Of a stretch of 10,319 nucleotides of DNA, positions 7,036-10,319 are shown one piece after another. Origin of the DNA: Flavobacteriaceae bacterium (GTDB taxonomy: Bacteria > Bacteroidota > Bacteroidia > Flavobacteriales > Flavobacteriaceae). The DNA is taken from assembly GCA_008081175.1 (NCBI GenBank), contig VMCW01000051.1, positions 1 through 10,319 on the forward strand, written 5' to 3'. How positions within the stretch are numbered: the stretch's first letter is position 1; each line of letters starts with the position of its first letter. The position numbers and the translations under genes were made by a program. Under the pieces are notes generated by a model. It searched no databases, was not told the DNA's origin, and worked only from the letters and a program-made list of their open reading frames with translations.

Positions 7036-7063
7036 TTTGATTGTTTTAAATGCTATACCTTTG
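7036..7063 (+). promoter_or_regulatory. ddl-coaD promoter (TTTG-N16-TACCTTTG)
   Basis: TTTG at 7036-7039 and TACCTTTG at 7056-7063 match the Bacteroidota -33 and -7 boxes, the latter perfectly (TAnnTTTG), with a 16-base spacer. If the -7 box ends about four bases before the start site, transcription begins near 7067, leaving a leader of about 17 bases before the ddl ATG at 7084. It lies in the 87-base gap between ddl and the divergent PASTA gene. Confidence 0.65.
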
Positions 7064-7083
7064 TAATGAGAAGTTAAATCCAA

Positions 7084-8061
7084 ATGCAAAAAAGAAAAGT
7101 AGGTGTTGTTTGCGGAGGGTATTCCTCTGAACATGAAATTTCACTTCAAAGTGGAGCGACCGTATTTGCCGCACTTGACAGAAGCAAATGGGAAGTTTTT
7201 TTGATTGTACTTTCAGAAGATTCTTGGACTGCACAAGACGATCAAAAAAATACCTATGTTGTTTCAAAAGGAGACTTTAGCCTACATGCCTCTCTAAAAA
7301 CAATACAATTGGACCTTATCTTTAATTTGGTTCATGGATCTGTTGGAGAAAATGGGCAATTGGCTGCTCTATGGGAGCTTCTCAAAATCCCATTTACTAG
7401 CTGTGACAGCTACAATGCCGCACTGACCTTCAACAAAAGAGATTGTCTTAGTGTTTTGAGAGAATGGGACATCCCTACGGCAAAGTACTTTTCTTTAGAC
7501 CATACAGATCCCATAGATTCGAAAGCTATTCTAGCGACTGTAGGACTCCCCTGTTTTGTAAAGGCTAACAGAGCTGGTAGTAGTTTTGGAATATATAAAG
7601 TACATCGTGAAGAAGATTTAGCGCCTAGCATTCAAAAGGCGTTTCTAGAAGACACTCAACTAATTATAGAAGCAGCACTTGAAGGAAGAGAGGTTTCTGT
7701 AGGTGTTGCTAAATTTGATAATAAAATTCAGGTATTACCTATTACAGAAATTGTAACAAGCAATGATTTTTTTGACTTTGCTGCAAAATATGAAGGTCAA
7801 TCCGAAGAAATAACTCCTGCTCAAATTCCTTCTCATTGGGAAAAGAAACTACAAGAGTTGGCCTTAAAAATCTACTCAAAAATGAGTCTCAAAGGGGTTG
7901 TAAGGAGTGAGTTTATTATTGTGGATGACTTACCTCATTTATTGGAAATCAACTCTGTGCCAGGTATGACACAAAGGAGTATTGTGCCCCAACAGGTTGA
8001 AGCCATGGGAATGGAACTATCAGACTTTTTAGACAAACTATTATTCCAATCAGAAAAATAA
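7084..8061 (+). CDS. ddl: D-alanine--D-alanine ligase
   Basis: A complete 325-residue ATP-grasp ligase that joins two D-alanines for the peptidoglycan pentapeptide, in the cytoplasm. Motifs in order: GGYSSEHEISLQSG (11-24, first D-Ala site with E16 or E18), HGSVGENG (84-91), KANRAGSSFGI (160-170, ATP/D-Ala site), an omega-loop FFDFAAKYEG with K235-Y236, and LEINSVPGMT (287-296, Mg2+ and nucleotide site). Tyr at 236 corresponds to Tyr216 of E. coli DdlB; VanA-type D-Ala-D-Lac ligases have another residue there, so D-Ala-D-Ala is predicted. It has a strong promoter match upstream and is followed after 12 bases by coaD, so the pair is likely an operon. Confidence 0.96.
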   Translation: MQKRKVGVVCGGYSSEHEISLQSGATVFAALDRSKWEVFLIVLSEDSWTAQDDQKNTYVVSKGDFSLHASLKTIQLDLIFNLVHGSVGENGQLAALWELLKIPFTSCDSYNAALTFNKRDCLSVLREWDIPTAKYFSLDHTDPIDSKAILATVGLPCFVKANRAGSSFGIYKVHREEDLAPSIQKAFLEDTQLIIEAALEGREVSVGVAKFDNKIQVLPITEIVTSNDFFDFAAKYEGQSEEITPAQIPSHWEKKLQELALKIYSKMSLKGVVRSEFIIVDDLPHLLEINSVPGMTQRSIVPQQVEAMGMELSDFLDKLLFQSEK

Positions 8062-8073
8062 AATGAAGTTGTT

Positions 8074-8532
8074 ATGAAACGATTTGTATTTCCAGGTTCC
8101 TTTGACCCCATCACTTTGGGACATCAGGACATTATCAAAAGAGCACTACCTCTTTGTGATGAATTGATTATTGCAGTTGGAGAAAATTCTGATAAAAAGT
8201 ACTTGTACACTCTAGAGGAACGCATGGATTTCATCCAAAAAACACATGGTCATGATTCAAAGGTAAAAGTACTTTCTTTTCAAGGACTGACCATCGAGTT
8301 TTGTAAATCTGTTGAAGCAAGTGCCCTCATTAGAGGACTTCGAAACCCTGCTGACTTCGAATTCGAAAAAAACATCGCCCAAATGAACAGAAGGCTATCG
8401 GGCATTGAAACTCTTTTTCTTTTAACCGCTGCTGACTATGCCTATATCAGCAGTAGTATTGTAAGAGAAATTATACATCATAAAGGAGACTATTCCTCTT
8501 TAGTACCTGATGCTGTAAAAAACAGTAGATAG
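8074..8532 (+). CDS. coaD: Phosphopantetheine adenylyltransferase
   Basis: A complete 152-residue CoaD, the enzyme that couples 4'-phosphopantetheine and ATP to dephospho-CoA in the penultimate step of CoA synthesis. Nucleotidyltransferase motifs are GSFDPITLGH (8-17, TxGH with H17), IRGLRNPADFEFEKNIAQMN (87-106, substrate and ATP binding, R88 and R90) and YISSSIVRE (124-132, the ISSTxxR-type motif). Length is typical. It starts 12 bases after ddl, so it is probably in the same transcript. Its stop is only 3 bases from the stop of the convergent NUDIX gene. Confidence 0.96.
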   Translation: MKRFVFPGSFDPITLGHQDIIKRALPLCDELIIAVGENSDKKYLYTLEERMDFIQKTHGHDSKVKVLSFQGLTIEFCKSVEASALIRGLRNPADFEFEKNIAQMNRRLSGIETLFLLTAADYAYISSSIVREIIHHKGDYSSLVPDAVKNSR

Positions 8533-8535
8533 CGA

Positions 8536-9135
8536 CTATTTTTCTATAGAGTCAATTACAATTTTAATGTTTTCGTAAGCGTTTTTTAACAATTCTGGAA
8601 TTTCATTTCTTTTTTTCCAGACCGCTTTTTGAATATTTTCCTCTATTTGTGGATTTAAAGCACCATCATAGGACGTTTTCATTAAAAACCAACAGGTCTT
8701 TTTTAATTTAAATTTACCATTGGCATTATAAATATGATACGTCGTAGGCAACTGTTTCTTAACTGTTAAATCTAACACTCCGGTTTCTTCAACCACTTCT
8801 CGGACTGCACCTTCTATTAATATCTCTTTTTTTTCAATTTTTCCTTTTGGCAAGTCCCATTTATTATTTCTGTATATAAACAGAAAAGAATCGTTAGAAT
8901 GTTTTACTAGACCTCCAGCAGCTTGAACTACAGGAAACAATTTAAATAAATGTTTTTCCATCTGCTCTTCTTTGGGATGGTATAAAAAAACCTCGGTGAC
9001 CGATTTTTTTTTTAAAGCCTTAACAATAGCTTTAGGATGAGCATATTTGATGAAAAACAAAGGAGTTTGATCTGAATTGTTTTTCAAATCAGTAGTGAAA
9101 TGAAGCGGCTTTTGATTGTAAAAAACTTTATACAT
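8536..9135 (-). CDS. NUDIX hydrolase
   Basis: A 199-residue protein with a perfect Nudix box at 98-120: G98-x5-E104-x7-R112-E-V-V-E-E117-T-G-V. It should hydrolyse a nucleoside diphosphate linked to another group, using Mg2+ bound by the box glutamates. The Nudix domain spans about 66-199, with AAGGLV (72-77) and WDLPKGK (93-99) as standard lead-in strands. Residues 1-65 (MYKVFYNQKPLHF start) form an N-terminal extension that I recall in flavobacterial homologues located beside pyrE. I chose the ATG at 9135, since an in-frame ATG at 9183 would run 42 bases into pyrE and add unrelated residues. Its start codon is part of the candidate pyrE -7 box, and only 6 bases separate the two start codons. 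Substrate is unknown. Confidence 0.9.
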   Translation of the reverse strand: MYKVFYNQKPLHFTTDLKNNSDQTPLFFIKYAHPKAIVKALKKKSVTEVFLYHPKEEQMEKHLFKLFPVVQAAGGLVKHSNDSFLFIYRNNKWDLPKGKIEKKEILIEGAVREVVEETGVLDLTVKKQLPTTYHIYNANGKFKLKKTCWFLMKTSYDGALNPQIEENIQKAVWKKRNEIPELLKNAYENIKIVIDSIEK

Positions 9136-9138
9136 TTG
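9111..9138 (+). promoter_or_regulatory. pyrE promoter (TTTG-N16-TACATTTG)
   Basis: TTTG at 9111-9114 and a perfect TAnnTTTG box, TACATTTG, at 9131-9138 are 16 bases apart, the same geometry as the ddl promoter. The flanks also agree: CTTTTGATTG here and TTTTTGATTG at ddl. The box ends 3 bases before the pyrE ATG at 9142, so transcription should begin at or next to the start codon. The box includes the NUDIX start codon (9133-9135, complement). Confidence 0.6.
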
Positions 9139-9141
9139 TGT

Positions 9142-9792
9142 ATGATTATAGATGAAAATATAGCGAAAAAAACTGCCCTTCACCTACTACAAATTAATGC
9201 AATAAAATTGAATCCAGAAAATCCTTTTACATGGGCTAGTGGCTGGAAATCTCCAATTTATTGTGACAACAGAATCGTACTTTCTTATCCAGAGATAAGA
9301 AAATTTTTAAGTCATTCGCTTGCTGAGAAAATAAAAAAAGAATTCAATGGTGATTTTATTATTGCGGGTGTGGCTACAGGAGCTATAGGTATTGGAATGT
9401 TGGTAGCACAGGAACTCGAAAAGCCTTTTATTTACGTTAGACCAAAACCCAAAGAACACGGACAAAAAAACCAAATTGAGGGACAATTTTCCCCAGGACA
9501 AAGGGTAGTTGTAATCGAGGATCTTATCAGTACTGGAATGAGTAGCTTGAACGCCGTGAAAGCCTTGAGAGATCAAAATGCAGAAGTCTTAGGAATGATG
9601 GCCTTGTTTACTTACGGATTTCCTTTAGCTGACGTTGCGTTTCAGGAAGTTAACTTAAAACTGCAAACCCTTTGCGATTATTCTCATCTTATTAGAGAAG
9701 CATTAGAAACAAAACAAATTGATTCCGCACAAGCAGAACATTTAAAAAACTGGAGGAAAAATCCTTCGGAATGGGATGCTAAAGATAAGTAA
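9142..9792 (+). CDS. pyrE: Orotate phosphoribosyltransferase
   Basis: A 216-residue PyrE that makes orotidine 5'-phosphate from orotate and PRPP in UMP synthesis, in the cytoplasm. The PRPP-binding signature VVVIEDLISTGMS lies at 122-134 with the acidic pair E126-D127. The flexible catalytic loop KPKEHGQKNQIEG is at 102-114 with K102, K104 and H106. FTWASGWKSPIYCDNR (29-44) is the orotate-side region. The ATG at 9142 is preferred: MIIDENIAKKTALHLLQINA aligns with flavobacterial PyrE starts, whereas an in-frame ATG at 9100 lies inside the divergent NUDIX gene and upstream of the -7 box. The last 14 bases overlap the convergent birA gene. Confidence 0.95.
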   Translation: MIIDENIAKKTALHLLQINAIKLNPENPFTWASGWKSPIYCDNRIVLSYPEIRKFLSHSLAEKIKKEFNGDFIIAGVATGAIGIGMLVAQELEKPFIYVRPKPKEHGQKNQIEGQFSPGQRVVVIEDLISTGMSSLNAVKALRDQNAEVLGMMALFTYGFPLADVAFQEVNLKLQTLCDYSHLIREALETKQIDSAQAEHLKNWRKNPSEWDAKDK

Positions 9793-10319
9793 TGTCATAT
9801 TGCATTTTAACATTTTGAAAAGTAAATGTTTTTTCCTCATTTTCCGTTTTTAGCAAAATACTGCCATCAGCTTCAACCTTTTTTATAAGTCCTTTAAAAA
9901 CCTTGTTTTTTGAGATAAAACAACTGAGTTCACCAAATCTCCACAAGCTATTGTGATACGCTTCCATCAACTCCCTACGACTTTTAAAATCCGTAAGAAA
10001 AAGGGCACTTTCAAGAAAGGGAATCAAATGTTCTAATACTTCTTGTGAATCCCAATGATCACCTCCAGATTTCTTTAACGAAGATGCATGTGGTAAATGA
10101 GAAAATGATTCTTGATTAAGATTTAACCCTATACCTATTACACTCGCTTTTAATTTTTCTCCAGTGAAAAAATTTTCTATTAGAATTCCCCCTATTTTTT
10201 TATTTACTGACAAAATGTCGTTCGGCCATTTGATCTTAAGATCAGGAATATTTAACTGCTCCAAAGCACGAACCAAAGTCAGAGAGATCACAACGCTGAT
10301 CAAAAAAGGAGAGCCCAAG
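9779..10319 (-). CDS. birA: Biotin--[acetyl-CoA-carboxylase] ligase, partial at N-terminus
   Basis: About 180 C-terminal codons of a biotin-protein ligase; the N-terminus lies beyond the right edge. The enzyme activates biotin as biotinyl-AMP and attaches it to the biotin carboxyl carrier protein of acetyl-CoA carboxylase. Visible motifs are KIKWPNDILSVNKKIGGILIE (residues 28-48 of the visible part, with the KWPND biotin-binding strand and KIGGILIE), then IGIGLNLNQ (61-69). A small C-terminal SH3-like domain follows from about 130 (FKGLIKKVEADGSILLKT). The GRGRxGR adenylate loop expected earlier is off the window. The first visible codons are TTG-GGC; the TTG is an internal Leu, not a start. 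Whether an N-terminal DNA-binding domain exists cannot be seen; most Bacteroidota enzymes lack it. It converges on pyrE with a 14-base overlap. Confidence 0.92.
   Translation of the reverse strand, partial: LGSPFLISVVISLTLVRALEQLNIPDLKIKWPNDILSVNKKIGGILIENFFTGEKLKASVIGIGLNLNQESFSHLPHASSLKKSGGDHWDSQEVLEHLIPFLESALFLTDFKSRRELMEAYHNSLWRFGELSCFISKNKVFKGLIKKVEADGSILLKTENEEKTFTFQNVKMQYDITYL

Noticed and set aside
6997..7134. N-terminal extension of the PASTA protein from an ATG at 7134
   Set aside because: It adds 46 residues without family character, crosses the strong ddl promoter match and overlaps ddl coding DNA by 51 bases. The ATG at 6996 gives the expected short leader and membrane segment.
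8356..8367. Perfect 12-bp palindrome TTCGAATTCGAA
   Set aside because: It lies inside coaD and encodes part of the conserved ADFEFEK motif, so coding constraint explains it.
8534..8553. Possible terminator hairpin between coaD and the NUDIX gene (GACTAT ... ATAGAGTC)
   Set aside because: The stem needs a two-base bulge, has only weak pairing, lies mostly inside the NUDIX coding end and is not followed by a T-tract on either strand.
9100..9141. Longer pyrE start at 9100
   Set aside because: These 14 codons lie inside the NUDIX gene on the other strand and upstream of the pyrE -7 box. The sequence from 9142 matches the usual PyrE N-terminus.
9136..9183. Longer NUDIX start at 9183
   Set aside because: It would extend 42 bases into conserved pyrE coding sequence. 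The 9135 start gives the MYKVFYNQ opening expected of related proteins.
1..10319. Defence island, prophage, insertion sequence or CRISPR array
   Set aside because: No transposase, integrase, phage or defence gene was found, no spaced direct repeats were seen, and gene content and base use look uniform across the window.

Overview
The window looks like ordinary chromosomal housekeeping DNA from a member of the Bacteroidota, most likely the Flavobacteriaceae. It is AT-rich. Start codons lack clear Shine-Dalgarno sites. Several upstream regions carry the Bacteroidota promoter pattern TTTG / TAnnTTTG. The protein families also fit that group: a GMEYP-type M1 peptidase, DUF6702, a stand-alone carboxypeptidase-regulatory-like domain, bTHX, and a PASTA protein next to RluD and Ddl. 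No mobile element, CRISPR array, rRNA, tRNA or phage gene was seen. There is no gene-free stretch over 300 bases; the longest gap is 147 bases (3129-3275).

Layout. (1) 1-3128, minus strand: a likely exported three-gene set reading carboxypeptidase-regulatory-like protein, then DUF6702 protein, then an M1 metallopeptidase whose C-terminus lies off the left edge. (2) 3276-4577, plus strand: a GNAT acetyltransferase overlapping a VanY-type D,D-carboxypeptidase by 11 bases, then a 33-residue bTHX ribosomal protein with a hairpin ending one base before its start codon. (3) 4574-6996, minus strand: a PASTA membrane protein overlapping an RluD-type pseudouridine synthase, then YaaA. (4) 7084-8532, plus strand: ddl followed by coaD, divergent from the PASTA gene. 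(5) 8536-9135, minus strand: a NUDIX hydrolase, divergent from pyrE (9142-9792, plus) with only 6 bases between the start codons. (6) 9779-10319, minus strand: the C-terminal part of a biotin-protein ligase, cut by the right edge.

How the genes fit together. Ddl makes the D-Ala-D-Ala end of the peptidoglycan precursor and the VanY-type enzyme trims such ends in the envelope. The PASTA protein may sense peptidoglycan or division-site material. RluD and bTHX serve the ribosome. CoaD, PyrE and BirA supply CoA, UMP and biotinylated carboxylase. YaaA is linked to peroxide stress in E. coli. The region is packed tightly: all three convergent gene pairs touch or overlap at their stop codons.

I did not find a convincing new biological system. 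The best leads are the hairpin at the bTHX start, the apparently leaderless pyrE promoter that includes the NUDIX start codon, and the uncharacterised M1/DUF6702/regulatory-domain set. Three gene starts differ from the longest possible reading frame (PASTA, NUDIX, pyrE), and bTHX is short enough to be missed by length cut-offs.
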